A stretch of 64,000 nt of DNA from Streptomyces roseofulvus (GCF_039534915.1 NZ_BAAAWE010000001.1:124001-188000); one strand, 5' to 3'. Shown: positions 50,559 to 60,170, counted from the stretch's first letter. Notes: generated from the letters alone by a model not told the origin. Made by a program: numbers and translations.

Positions 50559-50807
50559 ATGTGGGACATCGGGAACCTTTCCCCCACCGGAGGCTTTTCG
50601 GTGAGCATCGCCAGGCTGTGGGTCGAGGGCATGCCCGTTGTGGAGCCCGGCGGCCGGGCCACTGTTCGCCTCGTTCCCCTCACCCCCTCTCGCTGGACGC
50701 ACGTCGAAACCGGCCAACGGATCAGCATGCGCGAGGACCGGACTGTGGCCGGCACCGCAGTCGTGCTGGAAGTTCACCTTCCCGCCACCGTCACGCCCAC
50801 GAACTGA
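50559..50807 (+). CDS. Small hypothetical protein (EF-Tu-domain-like fragment)
   Basis: An 82-aa ORF whose core, GRATVRLVPLTPSRWTHVET followed by GQRISMREDRTVAGTAVVLE, resembles short Streptomyces proteins with the C-terminal barrel of elongation factors. It may be a 3' fragment, since the region before the ATG at 50559 stays open to 50475 but looks unlike the family. No partner gene is evident. Confidence 0.45.
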   Translation: MWDIGNLSPTGGFSVSIARLWVEGMPVVEPGGRATVRLVPLTPSRWTHVETGQRISMREDRTVAGTAVVLEVHLPATVTPTN

Positions 50808-50874
50808 CTCCGGCTGCCCCGACCTCTCACTGGTGCAGATATCTCCGTACTCGGCGGAGCACTCACAGGAGTAC

Positions 50875-50904
50875 GTCGACAATCCCCGCGCGAGCGGGGA
50901 GCAG
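50875..50904 (+). CRISPR. Isolated type I-E-like repeat
   Basis: AATCCCCGCGCGAGCGGGGA followed by GCAG is a textbook I-E repeat core of the second repeat family seen in this window (compare 55452, 56711 and 60633). No flanking repeat at 61-bp spacing is preserved, so this is a solitary relic. Confidence 0.6.
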
Positions 50905-51009
50905 ACTTCCTGACCTGCAGTTCTACCCGACACTGCCAGGCTCTCCATCAACTGACGTCGTTCAACCACCCGCCCCGCCGAGGTTCGTGGGTTAGGCAGT
51001 TTCCTTCGG

Positions 51010-51366
51010 ATCACCTCGCCGACCAGATGACCACGGCGGCGAGGTAGGCGGTCGCGGTCTTGTCGTATCGGGGGGCCATGCCGCGCCACTGCTTGAGTCT
51101 TTTGATGCACCGTTCGACAGTGTTGCGCCGTTTGCAGCTCTAGCGGTCGAAGGCGGGCGGGCGCCGGATCGACCTCGTTTCTTCCGGTTGGCGCTGCGGG
51201 AACACGGCCCGGATCCCTCGTCGGCGGAGATGGGTTCGGATTGTCCCCGACGAGCCTTGCGGTTGCCGCTCCTTCCAGGCAGTCGAAGCAGCCGGGGAGG
51301 ATGTCGAGGGGGCATGGCGACAGTCAGGAGCGCCCAGGGGCAGACGGCTCTCGTGCAGGCAACCAA
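51010..51366 (-). pseudogene. Degenerate IS5-type transposase remnant
   Basis: Read on the minus strand, the end gives RRNTVERCIKRLKQWRGMAP then RYDKTATAYLAAVVIWSAR, the IS5 C-terminus, with frame breaks upstream (fragments resembling SHLRRRGIRAVFPQ). It is close in type to the intact element at 47272-48547 but clearly dead. Confidence 0.7.
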
Positions 51367-51570
51367 GGACTGGACAGCGGAACGCCCCGGGAGACACCAC
51401 GACAGCGCCGGGGGCCCACTCTACGTCCAAGGGCTGAACCCGTCGCCGGGCTCGTGTCAGGCGGCGCCACGTCTAGCGGGCCGACGCCTGGCGGCATACA
51501 ACCCTTCGACAGGGCGGTCCGTCCTATTCCCGGGCAACGTCACCGACCGCGTCCGACATATCCGTTCGTT

Positions 51571-53271
51571 ATGGGGGATCACTTGACCCATTCCACCCGC
51601 ACCCGGGGGCGCAGTCGCGTGCTCGGGGCCGCTCTGGCCGCCCTCGCCTCCTCCGCCGCGCTCACTGCGGTCACGACGGCACCGGCTCACGCCGCCGGGG
51701 TCATACCGAAGCCCCGCGTGGTCTTCACCGAGCACAAGGACGTCGCCGGCATCCGCCACAGCACTGTCGTCACGGTCAACGCCGACGGCACCGACCGACG
51801 CACCCTCCTGCCCACCGGCCCCGGCCTGACAACGGCCGAGATCAGCGGCGTCACCTACTCCCCCGACGGCCTGCGCATGGCCTTCATCAACAACGACGGC
51901 TTCGCCGACATCTGGGTCGCCGACGCCGACGGCCTCAACGCACGCCCCGTCCGCATGGACATCAACGAGCCCGACGGCTGGCTCACCGGCCTCGACTGGA
52001 CACCCGACGGCAAGCAGCTCTACCTGAGCTTCCGGGCCAAACCGGGCCACGACCGCCTGCGCATCATGCGAGTCAACCTCGACGGCAGCGACCTCGGTTA
52101 CGTCTTCGCCACCCCCGAACAGACCTGGGACGGCCAGGTCGACGTGGCCTGGGACGGACGCATCACCTTCCTGCGCGGCAGCGCGGTCCACATCTGGGAC
52201 CCACGCGTGGGCGGCGCCCCGAAGCTCGTCACCTACGGCCTGCACCCGACGTTCTCACCGAACGGCGAGCGGATCACCTTCTCTGCCTATGTCGACGGCG
52301 CGCACGACGTCCGCGCCCGCGTCCTGAGCAGTGGCAGTGAGTACTCCCTGTCCAAGGGAGCGAGCGCCATGCTCCCTGAGTGGTCCCCGGACGGCTCCCA
52401 GGTCGCGTACATCTCCGGCGGCACGGATCAGCAGGCAACCGTCAGCGGCGCGACCGCTCCCGGCAGCACCCCCAAGATCCTCTCGGCTCCCGACACCAGT
52501 GCCTCCGACCTCTCATGGGTCATCCCTCGCGGATGGAACCCCCACGGCGCCTTCCGCCGCGACTACAACGGCGACGGCCGCGCGGACGTCTTGGCCCTGG
52601 ACAGCACAGGCGTCCTGTGGCGCTACGACGGCAACGGAACGGGCGGCCTCAAGCCCCGCGTGAAGATCGGCTGGGGCTGGAAGGGCTACCGCCTCACCGC
52701 CGCCGGCGACCTCAACGCCGACGGCCGCCCCGACGCGCTCGCCCAGGACACCGCCGGCGGCCTCTGGCGCCTCGACGGAACGACAGACGGCCGCTTCGCG
52801 GCGAAGGTGAAGATCGGCACCGGCTGGAAAGACCTCAAGCTCACCGGAGTAGGCGATCTGACGGGCGACGGCTTCCCGGACGTCCTGGCCACTGACCCCT
52901 CGGGCGCTCTCTGGCAGTACGCGGGCAACAGCCGGGGCGGCCTCCAGACCCGCCAGAAGACCGGACACGGCTACACCGGCTACCGCCTGACGGGCATCGG
53001 CGCAGTCACCGCCGGCGGCTACCAGAGCTACCTCGGGCAGACCCCGGCCGGAGACCTCTACCGCTACGAGCGGGGCGGCCGATCCAAGATCGGCCAGGGC
53101 TGGAAGACCCTCCACCTGACAGGCGCGGGCGACCTGTCGGGCGACGGCATACCCGACGTCCTCGCCACCGACACCGCCGGCACGCTGTGGCGCTACGACG
53201 GCGACGGCAAGGGCGCCCTGAAGACCCGCGTGAAAATCGGCTGCGGCTGGAACGGCATCACCACACTCTGA
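51571..53271 (+). CDS. Secreted TolB/PD40-like propeller protein with FG-GAP repeats
   Basis: A 566-aa exported protein. Signal peptide RSRVLGAALAALASSAALTA ... AHAAG; then TolB/PD40-type beta-propeller blades (GVTYSPDGLRMAFINNDGFA, GLDWTPDGKQLYLSF, PTFSPNGERITFSAY, PEWSPDGSQVAYISG), and a second half of five FG-GAP-like repeats (DYNGDGRADVLALDSTGVLW, DLNADGRPDALAQDTAG, and so on) alternating with VKIG(W/T)GWK units. It is likely an extracellular binding or wall-associated protein. ATG 51571 is listed; the TTG at 51583 has a better ribosome-binding site (GGGGGA). Confidence 0.85.
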   Translation: MGDHLTHSTRTRGRSRVLGAALAALASSAALTAVTTAPAHAAGVIPKPRVVFTEHKDVAGIRHSTVVTVNADGTDRRTLLPTGPGLTTAEISGVTYSPDGLRMAFINNDGFADIWVADADGLNARPVRMDINEPDGWLTGLDWTPDGKQLYLSFRAKPGHDRLRIMRVNLDGSDLGYVFATPEQTWDGQVDVAWDGRITFLRGSAVHIWDPRVGGAPKLVTYGLHPTFSPNGERITFSAYVDGAHDVRARVLSSGSEYSLSKGASAMLPEWSPDGSQVAYISGGTDQQATVSGATAPGSTPKILSAPDTSASDLSWVIPRGWNPHGAFRRDYNGDGRADVLALDSTGVLWRYDGNGTGGLKPRVKIGWGWKGYRLTAAGDLNADGRPDALAQDTAGGLWRLDGTTDGRFAAKVKIGTGWKDLKLTGVGDLTGDGFPDVLATDPSGALWQYAGNSRGGLQTRQKTGHGYTGYRLTGIGAVTAGGYQSYLGQTPAGDLYRYERGGRSKIGQGWKTLHLTGAGDLSGDGIPDVLATDTAGTLWRYDGDGKGALKTRVKIGCGWNGITTL

Positions 53272-53680
53272 TTCAGTCCGTCAGCACCCGCTTGTGCCCA
53301 CCCGCTCACATCCTTCGGAAAGGAGGGGGCGGGCCCCGCCCCGCGATCACCGCCGGTATCAGGGCCGTCCACCGCTGCTCCGGCATCACCGTCGCCGCCA
53401 AAGCCGGCCCCGGCACCTGCTTCGGGCAGCAGCTCGGTGCCGACTGGTAGGACACCGTGGGCCGCTCGTTCGGGGGCCGGGATAGAAGCGCCGGCTACGG
53501 GCGTGGGTGGCGACCGTCGTCCCGCCGTCGCCGAGCGCCGACAGGCACCTCCCGTTCTCGGGTTCTGACACAGGTTCTGTGACGGGGGCACCGTGAGTCA
53601 TCGCCGGGTACCCCATCGCTCGGAGAATCAGCAACGGCCTGCTGGCACCGTTCGCCTGTTCCACCACGGTCTGCCAAGAC
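53272..53680. other. Intergenic stretch with no supported gene
   Basis: About 410 bp separate the FG-GAP gene from the YrhB-like gene. Apart from a very GC-rich segment near 53326 I see no gene, repeat or site to report. Confidence 0.5.
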
Positions 53681-54298
53681 GTGAAGCCAGCAGAAAACCT
53701 GCTGGTAGCCACCCGGGCCGTACGAGATCCTGCCAAAGTGATTGAACGAGATGCCGCGGTTCAGATCGTTGAGGAAGAGCTGGAACGCGACTACCAGCGA
53801 GAGCTGTCGCTTGGGCTTGTCCCGATACGCATGGCTGTGTCGCATGTAAAGCAGCATGAGCTGGTATGGATCATTTCCTGGACATCTGAGGAGTACCTGC
53901 GCACCCGAAACCCGGACTTCGCACTGGCCGGGAATGGGCCGTACCTTGTTGACCGCGTCGACGGAAGTGTGCATCAGATCGGTGTCGTCTCCGCGGCAAC
54001 GGACGCGTGGGAGGCGGACTACCGAGTCCGCATTCGGCAGCAGGTCACGCGGACCGCAGTGGACGATCTGCATGATGAGGTCCGGGCGGTGGCAGGCGCT
54101 CGTGGGAGGGTTCATGCCATGCACATCCTGCGCCAAAGAGTGCCCGCGCTCTCCCACGCTCAGATCATCGAGTACGTGACCGCCTTGCAGCATGGCGATG
54201 CTCCGGCACACCTTCTAGAGGTCTCCTCCAGGGAGCTGGTGCCGCCTACCGACCCGATCCTGTCCGCGGTCACCATTGGCAGAGCGGCGAACCGTTGA
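53681..54298 (+). CDS. YrhB/Imm35-like immunity domain protein
   Basis: A 205-aa protein (GTG start, no strong ribosome-binding site). The first 100 residues fit the YrhB/Imm35 fold: AVQIVEEELERDY, VSHVKQHELVWIISWTSEEY and LAGNGPYLVDRVDGSVHQIG. The second half repeats the YrhB-like theme (RGRVHAMHILRQRVPALSHA) more loosely. Imm35 proteins protect against peptidase-type polymorphic toxins. No toxin is adjacent, so it is an orphan. Lower GC than its surroundings suggests recent arrival. Confidence 0.75.
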   Translation: MKPAENLLVATRAVRDPAKVIERDAAVQIVEEELERDYQRELSLGLVPIRMAVSHVKQHELVWIISWTSEEYLRTRNPDFALAGNGPYLVDRVDGSVHQIGVVSAATDAWEADYRVRIRQQVTRTAVDDLHDEVRAVAGARGRVHAMHILRQRVPALSHAQIIEYVTALQHGDAPAHLLEVSSRELVPPTDPILSAVTIGRAANR

Positions 54299-55388
54299 GA
54301 TGCTGACAACAGCAGCTGCCCTCACGAAGCGAGGAGACTCGCTTGCGCAGCAGCGAGAAGCCGGCGCGGCCGAACATCCGACGCTTGGGCATTTTGATCC
54401 GGTTGGCATGGCCTTCGACAGTGCCCGGGATCCCATGCAGGGTCAGGCCGGCGATGACGGCGTCACGGCCGCGGTCGATGCCGGCGGCGAGGGTGTGGAG
54501 GCTGGGCTGGAGTTGCCCGGGTTCGGTACGGGTGTCCGGACGGCACAGGATCCATCCGGCGACGGTTCGGGGCGTGGGCCGGGCGCTCACCGGCTGCGGT
54601 GAGGTGCGTTTGACGTGCAGGCAGGCGCGAACGCGCTGGTAGCCGCTCTTGTAACCGAGCGGCACGATCTGCTCCCACAGCTTCCAGGCATTGGTACAGC
54701 CCTCGCTCCGGAGATCGTCCAGATAGGGCTTGTAGTCGTCGAGGACGGAGGGCCGGTTCTGCCGCTGACCGGTGAACAGCTCCTCCGGCGTCGCAACGTC
54801 TGCGAGCTGCTTGACGGTGCGGTAGGTCATCCCGAGCTGCCGCTGCACCGAGCGCATGCTGTGTCCCGCTGTCACAGTGCGTGGACGGCGGCATGCCGAT
54901 CCCGGGTCCGATCGGCGAATCGGTGCCCGCGCGGCCAAGGAGAACCGTGCGCGTCCGCTGTGGGAACCAGCGCGCGGAGGCAGCGACGGTGCTGGGCGAC
55001 GCTCCGCTCGGCGGCCTCGCTGAGGTTGCGCCAGAGGTGCCACCGGTCCGCGACCTGGATAGCCTGCGGTGCACCAGCGGTGGCGCCCTCGGCGAAGAAC
55101 GGCGCCCGGTCCCGGCACACGACCTCGACGCCGGGCCGCTCGGCGAGCCAGGCCGCCAGGCTCGATGCCTCCCGGCCGGACAGCGGTCGACAGGGCGGCG
55201 GGGCTCGACGTCGACGAGAACGGTGCCATAGTGGCGGCCCTTGCCGGTGGCGTACTCATCGACGCCGACCACACACGGGGCGGGCGCTCCCGGCCCGGGA
55301 AGGACAACAGCCAGGCCCAGGACGGTGCTCCGGCTACCGCCCGGAGAAGCTCAGCGGTCACTCAGCGTGGCCATATCGCAGAAGATGA
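54270..55388 (-). pseudogene. ISL3-type transposase pseudogene
   Basis: Three minus-strand frames in series spell one ISL3 transposase: [24 protein letters not shown] start (about 55272), then [20 protein letters not shown] with [14 protein letters not shown], then SVQRQLGMTYRTVKQLADVA and the C-terminal DVIAGLTLHGIPGTVEGHANRIKM-type end, which includes the catalytic Glu. At least two frame breaks make it inactive. A type I-E repeat relic array lies just beyond its 5' end. Confidence 0.78.
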
Positions 55389-55451
55389 GCCAGAACCGAA
55401 ACCGTGAACAAAGCCAAGTTGCCGCTGCCCAGTCCGCCCAGCGCGAGGCTG

Positions 55452-55595
55452 GGGCCATCCCCGTGCGAGCGGGGAGCAGGCGCCGAGCCCCGGCGGGGTG
55501 ATGACGGCCGCCGGCCCGCGGGCGCGGGAAGCAGCGGAGGCCGCCGGGTCCATGGGCTCGCCGTGAGGGCCATCCCCGCATGCGCTTGGGAGCAG
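55452..55595 (+). CRISPR. Degenerate three-repeat CRISPR relic (second repeat family)
   Basis: Repeats near 55452-55479 (GGCCATCCCCGTGCGAGC then GGGGAGCAG), 55507-55534 (decayed, ending GCGGGAAGCAG) and 55568-55595 (GGCCATCCCCGCATGCGC then TTGGGAGCAG). Spacing is 55 and 61 bp, compatible with 27- to 32-bp spacers. No cas genes in the window. The orientation and sequence differ from the array at 38016. Confidence 0.6.
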
Positions 55596-55787
55596 TCGAG
55601 TGTCTTTGTCGGGGTGAAGGAAAGCCACGTCTTCGGTGTGGACGGGAGCCGGTGGTTCATCGGTGAGTCGGGAACCATGCGGCGTGATGGTGTGGAACAT
55701 GCCGCTTTCGGAGCAATGGCGAGAGGGTGCGCTGGTTGGCCGTCACGCTGTGCCTGTTGATCACGGTCCAGGCCAGGGAAACCGCTG

Positions 55788-56060
55788 GTGTACAGGTCAC
55801 GTGAGAGGCCGTTCGAGAGGATCCGCCGGGTTCATCGCGAGCAGGGGCTGTCGGGGCGGGAGCTCGCCGCGCGGTCAAGGTGCCCGCGGAACCCGGTGCG
55901 GACGGCGTTGGAGCCGCCGGCACCGTCGAATCGGAAGCCGCCGCCACGGCCGAGCGTGCTGGAGCCGGTGAAGGGCTTCATCGACGAAATGCGGCGTGAG
56001 GGCCTGGACGCGCCGGCGCAGCAGAAGCACACGACACCGCAGATCATGGAGCGTCAGCCG
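55788..56060 (+). pseudogene. IS21-type IstA N-terminal fragment
   Basis: FERIRRVHREQGLSGRELAA, then PRPSVLEPVKGFIDEMRREG and LDAPAQQKHTTPQIMER, parallel the N-terminus of the intact IstA in this window (…YKPLIDEMLRADLDAPRKQR HTVKRIFERL). The catalytic domain is absent. Many substitutions show it is old and inactive. Confidence 0.7.
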
Positions 56061-56073
56061 GCGGAACACCATT

Positions 56074-56658
56074 TCAAGCAGAGGCCGGGGGGTGGCCGGT
56101 GATGGTGGGCCTGATCGTGTGCAGTCCCCACTGGTCGACGCTGCCGTCCACCAGTCCGGTGAGGAACTGCACGAGTCCGCCGTTGTAGTGCCACCAGCCG
56201 CCTCCGCGGGTGGCCACGGTGATCGTCCATTCGGCGCCATCCCCGCTTGTCGACCACAGGAGGTAGTCGCCCCAGTCTGTCGACCCGCAGCGGAGAAGGC
56301 CGCCAGATGCCGGGAAAGCCTGCACCGGCGGATCGAGCTCCGCGTATTCGCACCACTCCTCGACGATCTCCAGGTCTTCGAGTGTGGCTTCGACCCATGC
56401 CTGCTCATCGCCGGGCTGCGGGGAGGTGACGAAGAGCGTGTCCCCCACCACGAGGCGGGGATAGAGCTCGGTGAGCAGCTTGAAGTCCGGCGGGAGAGCG
56501 GTGCCCAGACCGCTTTCGACAGCCGCCCAATCGACCTTCGCGGGCTCTGGACGCCGGAGCACGGTCAGCTCCGACCATGCCTGCTCGAACGCCGTCAGCG
56601 CCTCAACAGCATCTTGAATCCGGCGGGGCGGGGCCTGGGTGCCCATGAACTCGTCCAT
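56074..56658 (-). CDS. SMI1/KNR4 (SUKH) family protein
   Basis: A 194-aa protein with the SUKH plan: helical start (DAVEALTAFEQAWSELTVLR), DWAAVESGLGTALPPDFKLL (the diagnostic 'lP.dfk.l' step), a central LLRCGSTDWGDYLLWSTSGD sheet and an aromatic end (WWHYNGGLVQFLTGLVDGSV). SUKH proteins are the commonest immunity proteins against nuclease and other polymorphic toxins. No toxin lies next to it. Its 3' end abuts the IS21 fragment and may have been reshaped. Confidence 0.82.
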   Translation of the reverse strand: MDEFMGTQAPPRRIQDAVEALTAFEQAWSELTVLRRPEPAKVDWAAVESGLGTALPPDFKLLTELYPRLVVGDTLFVTSPQPGDEQAWVEATLEDLEIVEEWCEYAELDPPVQAFPASGGLLRCGSTDWGDYLLWSTSGDGAEWTITVATRGGGWWHYNGGLVQFLTGLVDGSVDQWGLHTIRPTITGHPPASA

Positions 56659-56710
56659 GCGGCAACCCTGTCAGCAGGGTCCGACACCACAACAGGCGGG
56701 CGGGTGGCAT

Positions 56711-56738
56711 CGTCCTAACCCGCGCGAGCGGGGAGCAG
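56711..56738 (+). CRISPR. Isolated type I-E-like repeat at an IS junction
   Basis: TAACCCGCGCGAGCGGGGAG followed by CAG matches the second repeat family, and the neighbouring IS5 fragment begins at its edge. The coincidence of repeat and IS breakpoint suggests the IS landed in, or recombined at, an old array. Confidence 0.55.
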
Positions 56739-56739
56739 A

Positions 56740-57045
56740 GGTCGCGTGCTGATGGGCCCGCAGGATCGTGGAGTCGATCGCGACCAGCCAGTCCACCTCC
56801 GCCCGGGACTGGGCCGCTGACAGCAGGCGGTCGAAAGTGCCGTCGGCGGCCCAGCGGGCAAAGCGGCGTCCGTGCACGGTCTGCCAGGGGCCGAACCGCT
56901 CGGGCAGGTCCCGCCAGGGCAGACCGGTGCGGAACTTGAGCACGATGCCCTCGAGGACCTGGCGATACCGCCACCGCCCCGGGCCCGGCCTACAGACGGC
57001 AGCAACGGCTCGATCACCGCCCAGGCGGCGTCAGACATCTCCCCA
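56740..57045 (-). pseudogene. IS5-type transposase N-terminal fragment
   Basis: Minus-strand reading starts MSDAAWAVIEPLLPSVGRAR (about 57042), needs one frame change, then continues LKFRTGLPWRDLPERFGPWQ and AVDIDSTILRAHQ-like first-Asp region (VAIDSTILRAHQHATS). The rest is missing, cut at the CRISPR-like repeat. Inactive. Confidence 0.75.
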
Positions 57046-57169
57046 TCCCTCACGACCGGACCACCGGTCAGATGATCGGAAAGACACCCCCTGGGGTTCC
57101 CGTCACCCCTACCCCCGGTGAGACCCTGTCCGCCGACACTGAAGTGTACGAAGCGCACGGAGCCAACAC

Positions 57170-57847
57170 TGACCGTCGTCGTCGAACGCCGGGCCGCCGA
57201 ACCGATCATCCCCGGCTGGATCTGGCGCCGCCGCACGATCGCCGCCGTCAACCTGTCCTCGGCGCGCTCGGCCTGCTCATGGTCGCCCCGACGGTCTTCC
57301 TGCCGACGTACGCGCAGTCGGTCCTCGGACCCGCCCCATAGCCGCCGGCATCTCGCCCGCCCTGCTCCTGCTCCTGGCCTTCCCGTTCCTCCCCTGCCTC
57401 GGCGAGGCATGGCAGCCGGCCCTCGTGATGCTCGCGCCCGGCGCGACCCTCGGCCTGGTCCAACTCCCGCTGATCGCCGGCGTGCAGGCCACGGTCCCGT
57501 ACGAGGAGAAGGGACGACCACCGCGTCCGTACTGTTCTGCCGGCAGGTCGGCCAGGGCGTCGGCGCGGCCCTCTTCGGCGCGGTCGCCAACGCGGTCCTC
57601 GCCGCGCGGCCTGGACGGCACCGCCGGCGACCTGGACGCCCTCGCCCGCGCGCTGGACGCCCCGACGTCCCTGACGGCGGAGGCCGCCAACCGCCTGCGG
57701 CGGGCGGTGGAGGAGGCGGTGGTCTACGTGTACGTCGGCGCGGCGGCAGCGGCGGCAGCGGCGGCGCTGATGCTCCTGACCCTGCTCGCCCTCGCGCCGC
57801 GCCGCTGCCCGGTCCTCAAGGAGGCGGCGGGGGAAGACACCGACTGA
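57170..57847 (+). pseudogene. Decayed MFS transporter
   Basis: Membrane-protein pieces in different frames, LGLLMVAPTVFLPTYAQSVL, ISPALLLLLAFPFLPCLGEA, ASVLFCRQVGQGVGAALFGA and VYVYVGAAAAAAAAALMLLT with the tail LAPRRCPVLKEAAG, match the second half of a DHA2-type drug exporter with internal deletions and frameshifts. The final 140 codons remain open (57425-57847) but lack context to function. Confidence 0.65.
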
Positions 57848-57907
57848 ACGCGAACCCCGGTCGGCTTGCACTCCCGTGCCGGGGAGAGCGACGAAGCCCC
57901 GCGCCCG

Positions 57908-59167
57908 TCAGGACTCCCGGCTCCTTCGTACCGCCACCAGCAACAGGGGGACGACTGCGAGGAGTTCGCCGGCCCCGCCCGTCCACAGGGCCGTACGGAC
58001 CCCCGCGTACTCGCCCAGCAGGCCACCGGCGAGCGCGCCCAGGGGCATGGCGCCCCAGACGACGAAGCGGACGGTGGCCGTGACGCGGCCGAGGAGGGGG
58101 GCGGGGGTGACGCGCTGGCGGAGGGCGACCGAGGCGATCTTGAAGGTCATGAAGGCGGTCCAGCCAAGGCCCTGGAGCACGCAGGCGAGGGCGTAGCGCC
58201 AGTCGGCGTGGAAGAACGGGAGCGCCGCCAGCCACAGGGCGCCGCTGACGACCACCGACGCGCACATCGCGCGGGTCTCGCCGAGGCGGGCGACGGCGCG
58301 GGTGGTGAGGAGGCTGCCGAGGAGGCCGCCGAGGGCCTCCGCCGTGAAGACGAGGCCGCAGAGGAACGGGGACATGCCCAACTCCCCGGCCAGGAGCACG
58401 AGCAGCATGGACGCGCCGATGGTGCCGCAGAGGTTCGAGATCGCCGCCGTGAGGGTGAGCGCGCGCAGGAGGCGGTCGCGGAAGACGAACCGCAGGCCCT
58501 CGGCGATCTCGTCGCGGAGGCGGGCGCCGGGGACGCGTTCCGGCTTGGGGTCGGGGCGGCGGATGCGGGAGAGGGCGACGGCCGAGGCGAGGAAGCTCGC
58601 CGCGTCGACGACGAGGGCGACCGGCGCCGTCACCGCCGCGATCAGCGCGCCGCCGACGCCGGGTCCGGCGGCGGCCGTGACGGTACGGGAGGACTCCAGG
58701 GCCACGTTCGCCGCGACCACCCGGTCCGCGTCCACGAGCCGGGGCAGTTGGCTCTGGTACGCGATGTCGAAGAAGGCCGTGAGGACGGAGAGGCCGAAGC
58801 CGACGGCGTACAGCTGCGGCAGCGTGAGGACGTCGAGCCAGGCGGCGGCGGGCAGCGTCGCGAGGAGGGCCGCGCGGCCCAGGTCGCCCGCGATCATGAC
58901 GCGGCGACCGCGCATCCGGTCCACCCAGGCACCGGCGGGCAGGCCGAGGAGCAGGAAGCCGAGGTACTCGCACATCACCAGCAGCCCCGCCTCGAACGGC
59001 GACGCACCGAGTGGGCCGATCGCGACGAGCGGGAGGGCGAGGACGGTGACGGCGGCGCCGGCCTGGCTGACGGTGTCGCCGATCCACAGGCGGCGGAAGT
59101 CGGGCAGGAGCAGGACGTGGGGCGGGCGGGCGCGGTCGGGCGCGAGCGTGGTCATGTCGAGGAACAT
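57908..59167 (-). CDS. MFS transporter (putative drug/metabolite exporter)
   Basis: A 419-aa major-facilitator protein with about 12 helices. Motif A-like loop GLPAGAWVDRMRGRRVMIAG follows helix 2, and the second-half equivalent is LLTTRAVARLGETRAM. It belongs to the MFS_3/enterobactin-exporter-like group common in Streptomyces. Divergent from an ArsR-type regulator across a perfect palindrome, so expression is probably induced by its substrate. ATG 59167 is chosen; GTG 59170 and ATG 59155 are alternatives. Confidence 0.87.
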   Translation of the reverse strand: MFLDMTTLAPDRARPPHVLLLPDFRRLWIGDTVSQAGAAVTVLALPLVAIGPLGASPFEAGLLVMCEYLGFLLLGLPAGAWVDRMRGRRVMIAGDLGRAALLATLPAAAWLDVLTLPQLYAVGFGLSVLTAFFDIAYQSQLPRLVDADRVVAANVALESSRTVTAAAGPGVGGALIAAVTAPVALVVDAASFLASAVALSRIRRPDPKPERVPGARLRDEIAEGLRFVFRDRLLRALTLTAAISNLCGTIGASMLLVLLAGELGMSPFLCGLVFTAEALGGLLGSLLTTRAVARLGETRAMCASVVVSGALWLAALPFFHADWRYALACVLQGLGWTAFMTFKIASVALRQRVTPAPLLGRVTATVRFVVWGAMPLGALAGGLLGEYAGVRTALWTGGAGELLAVVPLLLVAVRRSRES

Positions 59168-59195
59168 CACCAGCCGCCGCTTCCGCCGACCATTG

Positions 59196-59213
59196 TTTTA
59201 GCCTGGGCTAAAA
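59196..59213. promoter_or_regulatory. Palindromic operator between the MFS and ArsR genes
   Basis: TTTTAGCC and GGCTAAAA form a perfect 18-bp palindrome with a 2-bp centre, AT-rich in a GC-rich region, midway in the divergent promoter region. It is very likely the operator for the adjacent ArsR-type regulator. Confidence 0.75.
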
Positions 59214-59240
59214 GCTCACGGGAAGGACGGAGGGGCGGTC

Positions 59241-60134
59241 GTGGGATCGGTACGGTTCGGGGTCGACGACCTGGCGCAGCTGAGGTTCGCGGTGTCGCCG
59301 CTCCTGGAGACGGTCGCCGCCCTGCGCGCGACCACGGACCCGGGCGGGCACGCGCTGCATCTCCCCTGGATCAAGCGGGCGTTGGCCGTCGGCACGGAAC
59401 GTACGGCCCTGGTGCCGCACCTGGCGGAGCTCGCGGCCCGCCTGCCTCCCCCGCGCTGCCCGCTCGCCGAGATCGACGAGGAACTGCCGCTGCTCGACGG
59501 GCCGGCTCCGCTCGAGGGGGCCCCGGAGCTCGCGGGGGCGGTGCTGGCGTGGTGGCGGGTCGGGGTGCGGCCGTACTGGGCCCGCGTCAGGGCCGTACTG
59601 GAGGCCGATCTCGCCTACCGGACACGCCAGTTGGCGGAGGACGGCATCCAGGAGGTCTTCGCGCACCTGCACCCGGGCCTGCGGTGGGCGAACGACCGGC
59701 TGACGTGGGGCGGGGGCCCGGCGGCGGACCGGCTCGACCTCGACGGGCGCGGGATCACGCTCACTCCGAGCGTGTTCAGCGCACGCCCCATCCTGCTTCC
59801 GGGGCGGGGCCCCGCCCCGCCGTGCCTCGTCTACCCGGCGCGCGGAACCGGCACCCTGTGGGAGCGGTCCGCGGAGCCCGGCGACCGGCTCGCCCGGCTG
59901 CTCGGGCGCAGCAGGGCCGGGCTCCTGAGTCGTACGAGCACCCCGGCCACCACCACGGCCCTCGCCGAACAGACCGGTCTGACGCCCGGGGCGGTCTCGC
60001 AGCACCTGACGGTGCTCCGCGAGACGGGGCTCGTGACCGGTCACCGGTACCGGCGCGAGGTGTACTACCGGGCGAGCGAGCTGGGTCTCGCGCTGCTCGG
60101 GAAGGAGGGGGGACGCACGTCCGGTTCGGGCTGA
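59241..60134 (+). CDS. ArsR-type winged-helix regulator with N-terminal ligand domain
   Basis: A 297-aa regulator. A long N-terminal domain (FGVDDLAQLRFAVSPLLETV … WARVRAVLEADLAYRTRQLA) precedes a C-terminal ArsR winged helix (ALAEQTGLTPGAVSQHLTVL then RETGLVTGHRYRREVYYR). This is the DUF5937-type layout frequent in Streptomyces. No metal-binding Cys set is present. GTG 59241 follows a GGAGGGG ribosome-binding site. It probably represses the divergent MFS gene. Confidence 0.85.
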   Translation: MGSVRFGVDDLAQLRFAVSPLLETVAALRATTDPGGHALHLPWIKRALAVGTERTALVPHLAELAARLPPPRCPLAEIDEELPLLDGPAPLEGAPELAGAVLAWWRVGVRPYWARVRAVLEADLAYRTRQLAEDGIQEVFAHLHPGLRWANDRLTWGGGPAADRLDLDGRGITLTPSVFSARPILLPGRGPAPPCLVYPARGTGTLWERSAEPGDRLARLLGRSRAGLLSRTSTPATTTALAEQTGLTPGAVSQHLTVLRETGLVTGHRYRREVYYRASELGLALLGKEGGRTSGSG

Positions 60135-60170
60135 GCGTGCTGCGGCCACCCCCGGTGTCGACCCGGGCGG

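Noticed and set aside
53326..53342. GC-rich inverted repeat after the FG-GAP gene as terminator
   Set aside because: The arms are contiguous with no loop, so a stable hairpin terminator is doubtful.
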